Positions 37,079 through 46,490 of a stretch of DNA of 64,000 nt are shown here, piece by piece. Source of the stretch: Corynebacterium lubricantis DSM 45231 (GTDB lineage Bacteria > Actinomycetota > Actinomycetes > Mycobacteriales > Mycobacteriaceae); contig NZ_KB902181.1 in NCBI RefSeq assembly GCF_000379425.1, positions 1 through 64,000 of the forward strand, read 5' to 3'. The notes under the pieces were generated by a model. That model was not told the origin of the DNA. It saw only the letters and a list, made by a program, of their open reading frames with translations, and made no database searches. The position numbers and the translations under genes were made by a program. Positions within the stretch are counted from its first letter, which is position 1, and the number at the start of each line of letters is the position of its first letter.

Positions 37079-38131
37079 CTAGTGGGGATCCTCGTGGGTC
37101 CAGTCGGTGACAGTGCCAACGTATTCCTCGATCAAGTCCTCAAGCGCGATGATGCCAATCAGCTCGCCGTCGACGCGGACCTGCGCCATGTGCGCGCTGC
37201 GGCGGTGCATGGCGGAAAGTGCATCGTCGAGCGAACCGGTGCCCTCGACGATACTTAAGGGGCGGATCCGGTCATAGGGGATGAGCGCGTCTTCTTCGTT
37301 ATCGAGGAGATCGAGAACATCCTTGACGTGGATATAGCCCAGTAGGGAACCGGATTCGCCCGAGACGGGGAAGCGAGAGAAGCCGGTTTCTTGCACTTTG
37401 GCTTCGAGCTCGCGCATCGGAATGCCGGGCGCTCGGTAGGAAACGGTGACCACGTCGTCCATCGGGATCATGACGTCTTTGAGGCTGAGCTCGTCTGTCA
37501 TCAAGGCCTTGCGCAGGCGGTTAGTCTCTTCCGCATCGAGGAGACCTTCCTTGCTGGACTCCTGAATCATCGAAGCGAGTTGGGCCTCGTCGACGCTGGT
37601 ATCTAGCTCATCCTTCTGCTCCACGCCGACCAGCTTGAGCACCATGCGCGCAACCCAGTTGAGGAAGTTAATGATGGGGCCTGTGATCTTGATCCAGACG
37701 TCCATCGCAGGGGTGAGCCACATCGCCAGAGACTCCGGGCCAGCGATGGCGATGTTCTTCGGGATCATCTCGCCGAACAGGATGTGCAGGTAGGTGATGA
37801 TGGCCAGGGCGATCACGAACGAGATCGGGTGGATCAGGTTCTCGGAAATACCCATGGCGATAAATGGCGTCTCGAGGAAGTGGGCGACAGCCGGTTCCGC
37901 GACACGTCCCAGGACCAGCGAACAGATGGTGATACCGAACTGTGCGCCGGCCAAGTAGATCGACAGGTGTTCCGTGGCGTTAATGACGCGCTTTGCGCCC
38001 TTATTACCTTGGGCTTCAAGGGCATCGAGCCTATCGCGTCGCGACGAGATCAGCGCGAACTCAGCCGCAACGAAGAAACCGTTCGCGGCGAGCAGTGCCA
38101 CGATCAGCAGAATTGTTGACCAAATACCCAT
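37079..38131 (-). CDS. CNNM/CBS-domain transporter (haemolysin C family), second copy
   Basis: 350 aa. N-terminal CNNM membrane domain with 3-4 helices (about 1-150; FVAAEFALISSRRDRLDALE signature) and a pair of CBS domains (about 200-320: VMIPMDDVVTV, GYIHVKDVLDL, MAQVRVDGELIGIIALEDLIEEYVG). It lacks the C-terminal CorC-HlyC domain that its neighbour has. Members export Mg2+/Co2+ or regulate divalent cations. It shares one base (TAATG) with the preceding paralogue, so they are co-translated and may work as a pair. Confidence 0.9.
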   Translation of the reverse strand: MGIWSTILLIVALLAANGFFVAAEFALISSRRDRLDALEAQGNKGAKRVINATEHLSIYLAGAQFGITICSLVLGRVAEPAVAHFLETPFIAMGISENLIHPISFVIALAIITYLHILFGEMIPKNIAIAGPESLAMWLTPAMDVWIKITGPIINFLNWVARMVLKLVGVEQKDELDTSVDEAQLASMIQESSKEGLLDAEETNRLRKALMTDELSLKDVMIPMDDVVTVSYRAPGIPMRELEAKVQETGFSRFPVSGESGSLLGYIHVKDVLDLLDNEEDALIPYDRIRPLSIVEGTGSLDDALSAMHRRSAHMAQVRVDGELIGIIALEDLIEEYVGTVTDWTHEDPH

Positions 38132-39510
38132 TACTTGTACTCCTCCGACTGCTCATTGGTGATCGGAGTCAAGATGGCGCGGTCGACGCGACGATCATCC
38201 ATGACGGTGACATGCGCGATCCAGCGTCCACGAATACCGGACTCAAATTCCTCACGGGCATCGTGCTCGGTCTCCGGTAGGAGAACAACGTCGCCTACCT
38301 GAGGGATCGACCCCTTAACCGACATGATCAGCCCGCCGAGCGTTTCAAAAGGCCCGTCTGGCGAGGTGTAGCCGATCTTTTCTGGCAACTCGTCCAGGCG
38401 CACCAAGCCTGCGATCTCCCAGGAGGCGCCGAAGCGCTGGAAGTCTCGTTCGGATTCAGCGTCATCGTACTCGTCGTAGACCTCACCGAGGATCTCCTCG
38501 ACAACATCTTCGATCGTGACAAGGCCCTGGGTACCGCCGTATTCGTCGGCAACGAGGACAACCTGGGATCCAGCCGAGCGCACGCTATTGAGCACCGAGT
38601 CACCGTCCAAGGTGCCGGGCACATAAGGCACTGGCTTAGCCAAGCCCTCGAGGCGAGTGGTGGAACGAAGTTCCTTCGGGATAGAGAAGGCGTCCTTAAT
38701 GTGCACCACACCAACCGTGTCGTCGAGGTCACCGCGGCGCACAGGGAAGCGGGAGTGACCCGTCTCTCGTGCCAGAGCGATCAGGTCGGAAACGGTGTCA
38801 TCGACATCAAGCGAGTTGATGGTGGAACGCGGTGTCATGAGCACCTCGGCGGTTGTCTCACCGAACTGCGGGGAGCGATCGAGCACGCGGGCCGTGGAGG
38901 CGTCGAGGCCACCGACCTCAGCGGAGTTGCGCACGATGGCACCGAGCTCCTGGGAGGATCGCGCGGAAGCTGGCTCGTCGGAAGGCTCGAAGCCGAGCTT
39001 GCGCACAAACCAGTTCGCGGACGTGTTCATCGCGTTGATAAACCACTTGAACACGGTATTGAAGGCGTTGACAGGTGGGACCACGAACCTGGCGACATTC
39101 AGCGGGTCAGTAATCGCCCAGTTTTTGGGCACCAGCTCGCCGAAGACCATGGACAAGAACGTCGCGACGATTAACGCAAGCACCAGGGCGACCGAGCTGG
39201 CCGCACTTTCGCTCAGCCCCATGAGTTCAAGCAAAGGCGTGAAGTATTGGGACAGGACAGGCTCCGCGAGGAAGCCCGTGGCCAGGGTGGTGACGGTGAT
39301 GCCCAGTTGGGCGCCAGAAAGTGTAAAGGAAAGGTTCTGGTAATCGCGCTGCACAGCGTGGGCGCGACGATCGCCTTTCTCTTTCACATGGTTGTCAATC
39401 GTTGAGCGCTCAAGGCCTGTGAGCGCGAATTCGATTGCAACGAAAAAACCGGTGGAGGCAGTCAGCAGCACGAAGCCGACCAGCGCAAGAATAGATAAGG
39501 CTATGTCCAT
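38131..39510 (-). CDS. CNNM/CBS/CorC-domain transporter (haemolysin C family), first copy
   Basis: 459 aa. CNNM membrane domain (about 1-190, TGFFVAIEFALTGLERSTID), tandem CBS domains (about 210-340, VLMTPRSTINSL, VVLVADEYGGTQGLVTIEDVVEEILGE) and a C-terminal CorC/HlyC domain (about 355-440). Likely divalent-cation transport or tolerance. It is the upstream gene of a tandem paralogue pair, a common layout in actinobacteria. Confidence 0.9.
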   Translation of the reverse strand: MDIALSILALVGFVLLTASTGFFVAIEFALTGLERSTIDNHVKEKGDRRAHAVQRDYQNLSFTLSGAQLGITVTTLATGFLAEPVLSQYFTPLLELMGLSESAASSVALVLALIVATFLSMVFGELVPKNWAITDPLNVARFVVPPVNAFNTVFKWFINAMNTSANWFVRKLGFEPSDEPASARSSQELGAIVRNSAEVGGLDASTARVLDRSPQFGETTAEVLMTPRSTINSLDVDDTVSDLIALARETGHSRFPVRRGDLDDTVGVVHIKDAFSIPKELRSTTRLEGLAKPVPYVPGTLDGDSVLNSVRSAGSQVVLVADEYGGTQGLVTIEDVVEEILGEVYDEYDDAESERDFQRFGASWEIAGLVRLDELPEKIGYTSPDGPFETLGGLIMSVKGSIPQVGDVVLLPETEHDAREEFESGIRGRWIAHVTVMDDRRVDRAILTPITNEQSEEYK

Positions 39511-39537
39511 TAGTTATCTGACGCCACATCAGGGGAG

Positions 39538-40866
39538 TTAAGTCGAGCGTCCGTCTTTCCTGGGTGTGCGGCGTCCGGATTTCGAACGGCCGTAATTCCT
39601 ACCACGGTTCGACCCCGACGCCTGCCTGCGGGAATTCGAGGAATTCCCACGTTTCGTGTTGTTCTTTGGCTGCGCCGCCTGCCCGGGAGGAGGGAGCGGA
39701 GACCCCTTGGGTGCCCGCGCTCCCGTAATTCTAGCCAACGAGTCGGATTCTGGTGTGACCCGCACCGGTTTTGCATCCACACCTGCCTTTTTTAGGAGGG
39801 CTTCGACTTCTTTTTGTTGGTCGTCGGTGACAAGCGTGACGACGACGCCAGAGGTGCCAGCACGTGCGGTTCGACCGGCGCGGTGCAGGTAGGCCTTGTG
39901 TTCGGCAGGGGGATCGACGTGGACAACGAGCGAGACATCGTCGATATCAATGCCGCGTGCAGCGATATCCGTGGCGACGAGCACTGGGGAGGAACCGTCC
40001 GCGAAACCCTCGAGGGCGCGGGTGCGTGCGCCTTGGCTCTTGTCGCCGTGAATACCCTGGGCGTCGATGCCCACGCGGCGCAGCTTCTTCACCTGGCGGT
40101 CCACGCCGTGTTTGGTGCGCATGAACATGATGGTCTTGCCCTCGCGAGCGCCGATGCTCAAGACGACATCGCCGCGTTCGTTGCGGTCAGTGACCAGCAG
40201 GCGGTAGTGCTCCATCGTGTCCACGGACGCTTCCACCGGAGCGGTGGAGTGCGTGACAGGATCGTGCATGTAGCGCTGGACTAACTTGTCCACGTCGCCG
40301 TCAAGCGTTGCGGAGAACAGCAGGCGCTGCCCATCGCGTGGGGTCAGGTCGAGCAGCTTGCGTACCTGGGGCAAAAAGCCCATGTCAGCCATTTGGTCAG
40401 CCTCGTCGATCGCGGTGATTTCCACCTGGTCGAAGTAGAGCTTCTTCTGGTTAATCAGATCCTGGGCACGCCCTGGCGTAGCGACGAGCAAATCCACCGG
40501 TGCGGCGAGCGCCCGGATGTGGTGGTTGATGTTTACACCACCGACGATGTCCAACAAGCGCAGGCCGAGTGCGGCGGCGGGCTCGTCGAGACGCTCTCTT
40601 ACCTGGGTAGCCAACTCGCGGGTGGGAGTTAAGACGATCGCGCGGGGATGACCCGGCCGTGATGGGGCTCCGGCGAGTTGGGCCAACATGGGCAGCCCGA
40701 AGGTAAAGGTCTTGCCCGAACCGGTCGGGCCGCGTCCGAGGACATCTCTTCCGGCGAGCGCGTCAGGGATCGCCGCCTCTTGGATAGGGAACGGCTCGGT
40801 AATGCCTTGCTTATTAAGCACGTTCACAATGGGCCGTGGAAGGCCGAGGTCGGCAAATGTAGTCAT
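39538..40866 (-). CDS. DEAD-box ATP-dependent RNA helicase
   Basis: 442 aa. Q motif FADLGLPRPIVNVL and PFPIQEAAIPDAL, motif I GPTGSGKT, Ia PTRELATQ, II as DEAD (TAIDEADQMADMG), III SAT, and VI HRAGRTARAG are present. The last ~60 residues are basic, rich in Ser/Arg/Asn/Gly (NTKRGNSSNSRR, GRNYGRSKSGRR), an RNA-binding tail. It remodels RNA, probably in ribosome assembly or mRNA decay. A -10-like TAAGCT lies ~7 nt upstream of the ATG. Confidence 0.92.
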   Translation of the reverse strand: MTTFADLGLPRPIVNVLNKQGITEPFPIQEAAIPDALAGRDVLGRGPTGSGKTFTFGLPMLAQLAGAPSRPGHPRAIVLTPTRELATQVRERLDEPAAALGLRLLDIVGGVNINHHIRALAAPVDLLVATPGRAQDLINQKKLYFDQVEITAIDEADQMADMGFLPQVRKLLDLTPRDGQRLLFSATLDGDVDKLVQRYMHDPVTHSTAPVEASVDTMEHYRLLVTDRNERGDVVLSIGAREGKTIMFMRTKHGVDRQVKKLRRVGIDAQGIHGDKSQGARTRALEGFADGSSPVLVATDIAARGIDIDDVSLVVHVDPPAEHKAYLHRAGRTARAGTSGVVVTLVTDDQQKEVEALLKKAGVDAKPVRVTPESDSLARITGARAPKGSPLPPPGQAAQPKNNTKRGNSSNSRRQASGSNRGRNYGRSKSGRRTPRKDGRST

Positions 40867-40969
40867 TTACCGAAGCTTACAGCTTAAAATGGGGGTCCAT
40901 CAAAAGCAGGTCCGGCGGGTCATTAACTATTTGGTATTTTCATTGGAAACTATTGGGAATATTCCGACT

Positions 40970-41004
40970 AAAAAGCGCCCTGTGGGAGATTCCACAGAGC
41001 GCTT
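40970..41004 (-). terminator. Rho-independent terminator after gnd
   Basis: Read leftward: AAGCGCTCTGTGG, short loop, CCCACAGGGCGCTT then TTT. The stem of about 13 bp has one mismatch and lies 20 bp after the gnd stop. Confidence 0.8.
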
Positions 41005-41024
41005 CGTCGTCAAGCGAAATGCTT

Positions 41025-42479
41025 TTAGGCTTCGACCTCGGAGCGGTCTCCCGACCACAAGGTGTGGAAGGTGCCTTCCTTGTCGATGCGCTTGTAGGTG
41101 TGCGCACCGAAGAAGTCGCGCTGACCCTGGACGATAGCTGCTGGCAGGCGCTCTGCGCGCAGCGAATCGTAGTAGGACAGGGAGGAGGTGAACACTGGAG
41201 CAGGCAGGCCGAGGCGGGTTGCGTAGACAACCACGTTGCGCCAAGAATCCATCAGGCCCTCGAGCTCGCCATTGAAGTACGGGTCGAGCAAGAGGGACTC
41301 GAGCTCTGAGTTGTTGTCGTAGGCGTCCTTGATGCGCTCAAGGAAGGCCGCGCGGATGATGCAACCTGCGCGCCAGATCATGGCCATGTCGCCTGGGTTG
41401 ACGTCCCAGTTGTACTCGTCGGAGCCAGCCTTGATCTCGTCGAAGCCCTGTGCGTAAGCGACGAGCTTGGAGGCGTAGAGGGCCTTGCGGACCTCCTCGA
41501 CGAAGTCCTCCTTGGACACGCCGAGCTCCTCGAAGGACTGCACGGTGCCGGTTGGGAGGTTTCCCTGGGCCGCCTTGCGCTGGCCGAGGGAGGAGGAAAG
41601 TGCGCGGGCGAAGACGGCCTCGCCGATGCCGGTGGTTGGGATGCCCAGATCGAGGGCTTCCTTGACGGTCCAGCGACCGGTGCCCTTCTGGCCAGCTGCG
41701 TCGAGGATGACGTCGACGAGTGGCTTGCCGGTCTCGGCGTCGACCTGGCGGAGAACTTCCACTGTAATCTCGATGAGGTAGGAGTTCAGGTCGCCCTTGT
41801 TCCATTCGGCGAAAATGTCGGCGATTTCAGCTGGCTCGAAGCCTGCGCCGAAGCGGAGGAGCTGGTAAGCCTCGCCGATGACCTGCATGTCTGCGTACTC
41901 GATGCCGTTGTGGACCATCTTCACGAAGTGGCCGGCACCGTCAGGGCCGACGTGGGTCACGCACGGGGTGCCATCGTCTGCGCGGGCTGCGATGGACTCC
42001 AGGAGTGGGCCGAGGGTCTCCCAGGATTCCTTCGGGCCACCAGGCATGATCGAAGGGCCCTTGAGAGCGCCTTCCTCACCGCCGGAGATGCCGGCGCCGA
42101 CGAAGTGACGGTTGCGCTCGGACATTTCCTTTTCGCGGCGGATGGTGTCGGTGAACAGTGCATTGCCGCCGTCGATGATAATGTCACCGTCTTCCATGGC
42201 ATCAGCGAGCTGATTGATCACGGCATCGGTGGCAGGGCCAGCCTGCACCATGATGATGGCCTTGCGGGGGCGCTCAAGGGAGTTGACGAACTCCTGGATG
42301 TCTTCGCCGGCAACGAAGTCGCCGGTGGAGCCGAAGTCTTCCATGAACTGTTCAGTCTTAGCGTAAGTACGGTTGTATACAGCGACTTTGTGGCCGCGGG
42401 AGGCAAAATTACGGGCGAGGTTGGAGCCCATAACTGCGAGTCCAACGACGCCGATTTGTGCGAGATTATCAGTGGTCAT
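41025..42479 (-). CDS. gnd: 6-phosphogluconate dehydrogenase (decarboxylating)
   Basis: 484 aa from ATG 42479, the normal length; the frame extends upstream but without homology. It converts 6-phosphogluconate to ribulose 5-phosphate with NADP (oxidative pentose-phosphate pathway). GVVGLAVMGSNLARNFASRGH is the nucleotide-binding fold, GAGISGGEEGALKGPSIMPGG the substrate loop and FVKMVHNGIEYADMQ carries the catalytic Lys. A -10 TATGAT (42487-42492) ends 7 nt before the ATG and there is no Shine-Dalgarno, so it appears leaderless. Confidence 0.96.
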   Translation of the reverse strand: MTTDNLAQIGVVGLAVMGSNLARNFASRGHKVAVYNRTYAKTEQFMEDFGSTGDFVAGEDIQEFVNSLERPRKAIIMVQAGPATDAVINQLADAMEDGDIIIDGGNALFTDTIRREKEMSERNRHFVGAGISGGEEGALKGPSIMPGGPKESWETLGPLLESIAARADDGTPCVTHVGPDGAGHFVKMVHNGIEYADMQVIGEAYQLLRFGAGFEPAEIADIFAEWNKGDLNSYLIEITVEVLRQVDAETGKPLVDVILDAAGQKGTGRWTVKEALDLGIPTTGIGEAVFARALSSSLGQRKAAQGNLPTGTVQSFEELGVSKEDFVEEVRKALYASKLVAYAQGFDEIKAGSDEYNWDVNPGDMAMIWRAGCIIRAAFLERIKDAYDNNSELESLLLDPYFNGELEGLMDSWRNVVVYATRLGLPAPVFTSSLSYYDSLRAERLPAAIVQGQRDFFGAHTYKRIDKEGTFHTLWSGDRSEVEA

Positions 42480-42574
42480 AATTTCAATCATACGCATGTG
42501 CAAGGTACGTGTCAGGAGGTTTTGGCAAATAATAGTACCTTTAATGTTCTTACGAATGTGTATTCTTATCAACC

Positions 42575-43012
42575 ATGAACTATGAAATGCTTGCGCGGGC
42601 GAAAGAAACTCCATTAACCGCTGCGGAGTTGGATGAACTGAATGCCGCTCTTCCCGCATTCGACAAGTACATTGAACTTAAATTCACGCAGTTCAGCGGG
42701 GAATTAGTCGAGGCGGAGGTCGAGGTCCACGACGGTATTTTGCAGCCGACGGGGATCGTCAACGGCGGCGTTCTGGCCTCGATCGGTGAGACTGTGGGAT
42801 CGACCGCGGGGGTAATGCACGCCAATGCACCGGTCTCGGGGGTCAACAACTCGGCGGATTTCCTGCGTCCGGTCAGCGTTGGCACCATCATCGCTCGCTG
42901 CGAGCCCGTGTATTTGGGTCGGCGCACGCAGCTGTGGCGAATTGAACTGAAAAATAATGAGAAGCTGGCCGCAGTCTGCCAGCTGCGGACGATGGTGTTG
43001 GAAAAGCGCTAG
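42575..43012 (+). CDS. PaaI-family hotdog thioesterase
   Basis: 145 aa. Single hotdog domain with GIVNGGVLASIGETVGSTAG (the catalytic Asn/Gly loop and Glu of the PaaI/YbdB group) and NNSADFLRPVSVGTI. It hydrolyses an aryl- or acyl-CoA; the substrate is unknown. A -10 TATTCT (42561-42566) lies 8 nt before the ATG, so a leaderless start is likely. Divergent from gnd. Confidence 0.87.
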   Translation: MNYEMLARAKETPLTAAELDELNAALPAFDKYIELKFTQFSGELVEAEVEVHDGILQPTGIVNGGVLASIGETVGSTAGVMHANAPVSGVNNSADFLRPVSVGTIIARCEPVYLGRRTQLWRIELKNNEKLAAVCQLRTMVLEKR

Positions 43013-43022
43013 AGGCTTTGAG

Positions 43023-44105
43023 CTAGAGCCAGTTGTTGCGCCTGAACCACCACAGCATGGCGAGCACGAACGCCAACATCAGGAGCAAGGACATCGGGTA
43101 GCCGAACTCCCAATGAAGTTCCGGCATGTTGTCGAAGTTCATGCCGTAAATACCCGCGATGAGTGTCGGGGCGGCGACCATACCGACGACTGCGGAGATG
43201 GTGCGCATGTCGGTATTTTGTTGCATGGTCACTTTGGCCACTGATGCGTCGAGCAGCGAGGAGAGCCGCTCGTCGAAGCCATGTACCTGGTCGTTGACGA
43301 TCATCGCGTTATCTTGGACGTCGCGGAAGTAGCTCCGAATCTGCTTCGAAAGCAGATCCTTATTCGCCGAGATGCCGGTGCGTAACGCCGGACCCAGCGG
43401 GCCAACAGCATGGCGCATCTCCAAGATCTCTCGTTTATACATGTAGATCTTGTCAATGTTGATCTTTTTGCGAGGCGTAAAGACTTCGTTTTCCAGCTCA
43501 TCAACGTCCTCGGACAGCTCGGCGGTAATGCGTGCGTAATCGTCGACAAGGTGGTCTGCGATCTTCCATGCGATCGAGGCGGGGCCCAGTGCTGCGACCT
43601 CAGGCTCGGCATCGATCTCGGCGGCCAGCCGGGGCATCACGGCGTTGTGGCGCACCGTGACAATGAAATCGGGCCCGATGAGCATCTGGACTTCGCCGGT
43701 GGAAATGATCTGACGGGTATCGGTGACTTCTTCGTCATCCATGTACTTCACCGAACGCACGACCACAAACAACTGATCGTTATAGCGCTCTACTTTAGGC
43801 CGCTGGTGAGCAGAGACGGCATCCTCCACAATCAGCTCGTGGATGCCGAAGATATCGGCGACCTTTTCCATCTGCTTGGTGCTGGGCTCATGCAAGGAAA
43901 GCCAGACAAATCCGGTATCGACCTCGCGAGCTTTGTCCAACGCCGCGCTGATCTGATACTCACCGGCCAGGCGCAATCCGTCGTGGAAGACGCGACAATG
44001 GTCTACTGCACGTTCAACTGGCACCGAATAGGTGTGGGAGGGACGCGACTCATCCGATTCGTTTGGCCGTACCGGCTTGTTTGCACGCGGAATACGAGGT
44101 GGCAT
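43023..44105 (-). CDS. corA: CorA-family magnesium/cobalt transporter
   Basis: 360 aa. Large cytosolic N-terminal domain, then two C-terminal membrane helices with the diagnostic pore motif GMN (IAGIYGMNFDNMPE) and a final helix MSLLLMLAFVLAMLWWF ending with basic RRNNW. Forms a pentameric Mg2+ channel. AAGGGA precedes the ATG. It meets the thioesterase gene tail to tail with a 10-bp gap. Confidence 0.93.
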   Translation of the reverse strand: MPPRIPRANKPVRPNESDESRPSHTYSVPVERAVDHCRVFHDGLRLAGEYQISAALDKAREVDTGFVWLSLHEPSTKQMEKVADIFGIHELIVEDAVSAHQRPKVERYNDQLFVVVRSVKYMDDEEVTDTRQIISTGEVQMLIGPDFIVTVRHNAVMPRLAAEIDAEPEVAALGPASIAWKIADHLVDDYARITAELSEDVDELENEVFTPRKKINIDKIYMYKREILEMRHAVGPLGPALRTGISANKDLLSKQIRSYFRDVQDNAMIVNDQVHGFDERLSSLLDASVAKVTMQQNTDMRTISAVVGMVAAPTLIAGIYGMNFDNMPELHWEFGYPMSLLLMLAFVLAMLWWFRRNNWL

Positions 44106-44180
44106 GTGTCATCCCTTCCAAAAGATTCGGCTAGGCGGTGCTCAACCTGTCATAGTCTACCCCTGCCTATACTGGATTCT

Positions 44181-44783
44181 ATGCCCACTTGGAAAGAAAT
44201 CACTTCAGCTAACCCAGCCCATTCGCAGAACTACGCGCAGCGCTGGGAGAACATGATCGCGCAGGGACACGACATCGACGGGGAAGCCCGCCTCATCGAT
44301 GCCATCGCTCCCCACCGCGAATCGAGGATCCTCGATGCAGGGTGTGGCCAAGGCCGTCTCGGCGGATATTTAGCGCAGCGTGGCCACCAGGTTGTGGGCA
44401 CAGATATCGACGAGATCCTGATCGGTGTAGCCAAGGAAAAATATCCCGAGGGGACCTGGTACGTCGGTGACCTGAGCGCCGATCCGATCGCCGAGAACGA
44501 CTTCGAGGTGGCTGTATCCGCAGGAAACGTGATGGGCTTCCTCGACCCGGCCGGCCGCGAACCCGCGCTGCAGCATATCTACGATGCACTCGCCGAGGAC
44601 GGAAGGTTCATCGTGGGCTTCGGTGCGGGACGGGGCTGGGGATTCGACGACTTTATGGACACCGCTCGGCGCGTCGGTTTTACGGCCGAGAATGTCTTTG
44701 AGTCCTGGGACCTCAAGCCACTCGAGGAGGGCTCCCAGTTCCTCGTCGCCTTCTTCCGTAAGCCGGCCAAGCTGAGCTTCTAG
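44181..44783 (+). CDS. Class I SAM-dependent methyltransferase
   Basis: 200 aa from ATG 44181. Motif I is ILDAGCGQGRLGGYLAQRG near residue 51, followed by VVGTDIDEILI and VAVSAGNVMGFLDP. Substrate unknown. The open frame runs much further upstream antisense to corA but carries no homology. TATACT (44168-44173) ends 7 nt before the ATG, fitting a leaderless mRNA. The end overlaps the convergent thiD-tenA gene by 4 bases. Confidence 0.88.
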   Translation: MPTWKEITSANPAHSQNYAQRWENMIAQGHDIDGEARLIDAIAPHRESRILDAGCGQGRLGGYLAQRGHQVVGTDIDEILIGVAKEKYPEGTWYVGDLSADPIAENDFEVAVSAGNVMGFLDPAGREPALQHIYDALAEDGRFIVGFGAGRGWGFDDFMDTARRVGFTAENVFESWDLKPLEEGSQFLVAFFRKPAKLSF

Positions 44784-46264
44784 TTGCTGACCCAGGCACG
44801 ATCAGCCTGGGCGAAAAACTCCACCTCGTGGCGGGACGCGAGTCGGCATGCTTCCGCGGCCTCGTCGAGAAGCTCTGGGCTTTGCTCGAGCGTGCGCTCA
44901 ATGCGCCGCACTGCCGAGCGCGCCGAATTCTCGAAGTCCGGACCTGAATAGGTATCCAGCCACTTGCGGTAGGGATGCTCGGCGGAATTTCGATCCGCAA
45001 GCCGCGTCCCCACTTCGAAGTAGAGCCAGTAACAGGGCAGGACAGCGGCCTCGCCGATGGCCTGGGGCTTGGCGTGAGTCTCGGCCACCAGGAAATCCGT
45101 ATACGCGCGCGTGACCGGAGACGGCGACAGGGTAGCGGCAGGCGAGTGGGCTAGCCACGTGCGATGCATGTCCTGCTCGACCTCGATGGCGTTGTCGGCA
45201 TCAATCGCCCAGTCGCCTCCCAGCTTGCGCAGCGCCGTGGCATACCGGTTCAGGTAGAGCGCGTCCTGCTGCACGTAGAAGGTGAAATCGGCGTGGCGGA
45301 GTGCGCCGGAGCCTAAGTCGTGGATGAAGGGCAGCGCCATGATGTCCGTCAGGTATGGGGCGGATTCTTGCCACAGGCGCTCGGTGTAAGGGCCGGCGGG
45401 TGCGAGGCGTGCTTCGGTCGGGGCCGAAGTCGAGTGTTCCCACGGGCGTGTGGATGCGGCAGCAGTCATTCGTCGTAAAGCGTGCGTGTGGTCGACGGGG
45501 CCGTTGCCGTCGCCGATGTGGAGCTCGTCTGCGTAGCGAATCGACTCGTGGATCCAGCGCGTGGCCCACTCAGCCGCATCGTTCGGCGACAGTCCGGCGG
45601 CCAGTTTGGTCGCCAGCGCCGAAGAGAGCGAACAACCGGTGCCGTGAGTGTTCGAGGTATCTACCCGGTTGACGGGGATGCGATGAACACTCCCGTCGGG
45701 GCTGACCAGGGCATTATCTGCCTGTCCGCCGCATAGGTGGCCACCCTTCATCAGCACCAGCGCATTGATTTTCCCGGCAAGGCGGGTGGCCTGGGCAATC
45801 GCAGCCTCGATGGTGTCAGCAACGGGCTCCTCGGCCAGCACTGCCAGTTCGGGGAGGTTGGGTGTGACCACATCGGCGTGGTGCGCGAGCGCCAACACGG
45901 CCTGTTCCGCATCCGAAGCGAGGAGGCGGTCGCCGGAGGAGGCAATCATCACCGGATCAAGGATGACGGGGCAGTCAAGCTTTGCGACGAAGGCAGCGAC
46001 GATCTCAGTGACCTCGATGGAGCCGAGCATGCCGATCTTGACGGCGTCGATGGCAACGTCGTCGCGCACGGCTGCGAGCTGGCTGAGCAGGGTTTCAGGA
46101 GGGGGAGTGTGCACCGCGGTGACGCCACGGGTGTTTTGAGACACCACCGAGGTGATCACGCTATAGGCGAAGCCGCCTGCAGCTGAGATGGACTTAATGT
46201 CGGCTTGGGCGCCAGCGCCGCCGGTGGGGTCGGTGCCGGCGATCGAGAGGATGCGGGGAATCAT
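44780..46264 (-). CDS. thiD: Fused HMP/HMP-P kinase ThiD and thiaminase II-type TenA
   Basis: 494 aa. ThiD (about 1-260): SIAGTDPTGGAGAQADIKSI, DPVMIASSGDRLL and THGTGCSLSSALA bind HMP and ATP; it makes HMP-PP for thiamine. TenA (about 285-494): helical, with the catalytic Cys in VLPCYWLYFEVG and HPYRKWLDTYSG; it recovers the pyrimidine from degraded thiamine. The fusion links synthesis and salvage in one chain and is known in several actinobacteria. It is preceded by a TPP riboswitch, so thiamine pyrophosphate should repress it. Confidence 0.93.
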   Translation of the reverse strand: MIPRILSIAGTDPTGGAGAQADIKSISAAGGFAYSVITSVVSQNTRGVTAVHTPPPETLLSQLAAVRDDVAIDAVKIGMLGSIEVTEIVAAFVAKLDCPVILDPVMIASSGDRLLASDAEQAVLALAHHADVVTPNLPELAVLAEEPVADTIEAAIAQATRLAGKINALVLMKGGHLCGGQADNALVSPDGSVHRIPVNRVDTSNTHGTGCSLSSALATKLAAGLSPNDAAEWATRWIHESIRYADELHIGDGNGPVDHTHALRRMTAAASTRPWEHSTSAPTEARLAPAGPYTERLWQESAPYLTDIMALPFIHDLGSGALRHADFTFYVQQDALYLNRYATALRKLGGDWAIDADNAIEVEQDMHRTWLAHSPAATLSPSPVTRAYTDFLVAETHAKPQAIGEAAVLPCYWLYFEVGTRLADRNSAEHPYRKWLDTYSGPDFENSARSAVRRIERTLEQSPELLDEAAEACRLASRHEVEFFAQADRAWVSN

Positions 46265-46331
46265 GAACGACCCCCGAACTTTTCAGCGCGGTGGCACAAT
46301 ACGGCCAGTTTCATGGCATGGTGAAGCATCA

Positions 46332-46418
46332 GGACTATCCCTTCGCTAGTACGAACTAGAGCAGGTTCGACGGGTGTGATCTCAGCATTCCTTTCAGTTG
46401 GAATGCACCCCGTGTCAC
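46332..46418 (-). promoter_or_regulatory. TPP riboswitch (THI element) upstream of thiD-tenA
   Basis: On the minus strand the conserved blocks appear in order: GGGGTGCATTCC, AATGCTGAGA, ACACCCGTCGAACCTG and a final AGGGAT. These are the thi-box signatures that bind TPP. About 68 nt separate it from the thiD ATG and hold the expression platform; a GGGGG ribosome binding site near 46270 could be masked. Confidence 0.93.
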
Positions 46419-46441
46419 GTGTTGATCACCATAGCACGCAC

Positions 46442-46480
46442 AAAACCCGGCTGAAGGGCTTTTGTCCTTCAACCGGGTTG
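46442..46480 (-). terminator. Terminator of the pyruvate formate-lyase operon
   Basis: Read leftward: AACCCGGTTGAAGG, loop ACAAAAG, CCCTTCAGCCGGGTT and TTTG. It lies 11 bp after the pflA stop and upstream of the TPP riboswitch, insulating thiD-tenA from the pfl operon. Confidence 0.85.
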
Positions 46481-46490
46481 TGGGGTGACG

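Noticed and set aside
43410..44180. Long N-terminal extension of the methyltransferase at 44181-44783
   Set aside because: The extension is antisense to corA and carries no homology; TATACT and the ATG at 44181 define the real start.
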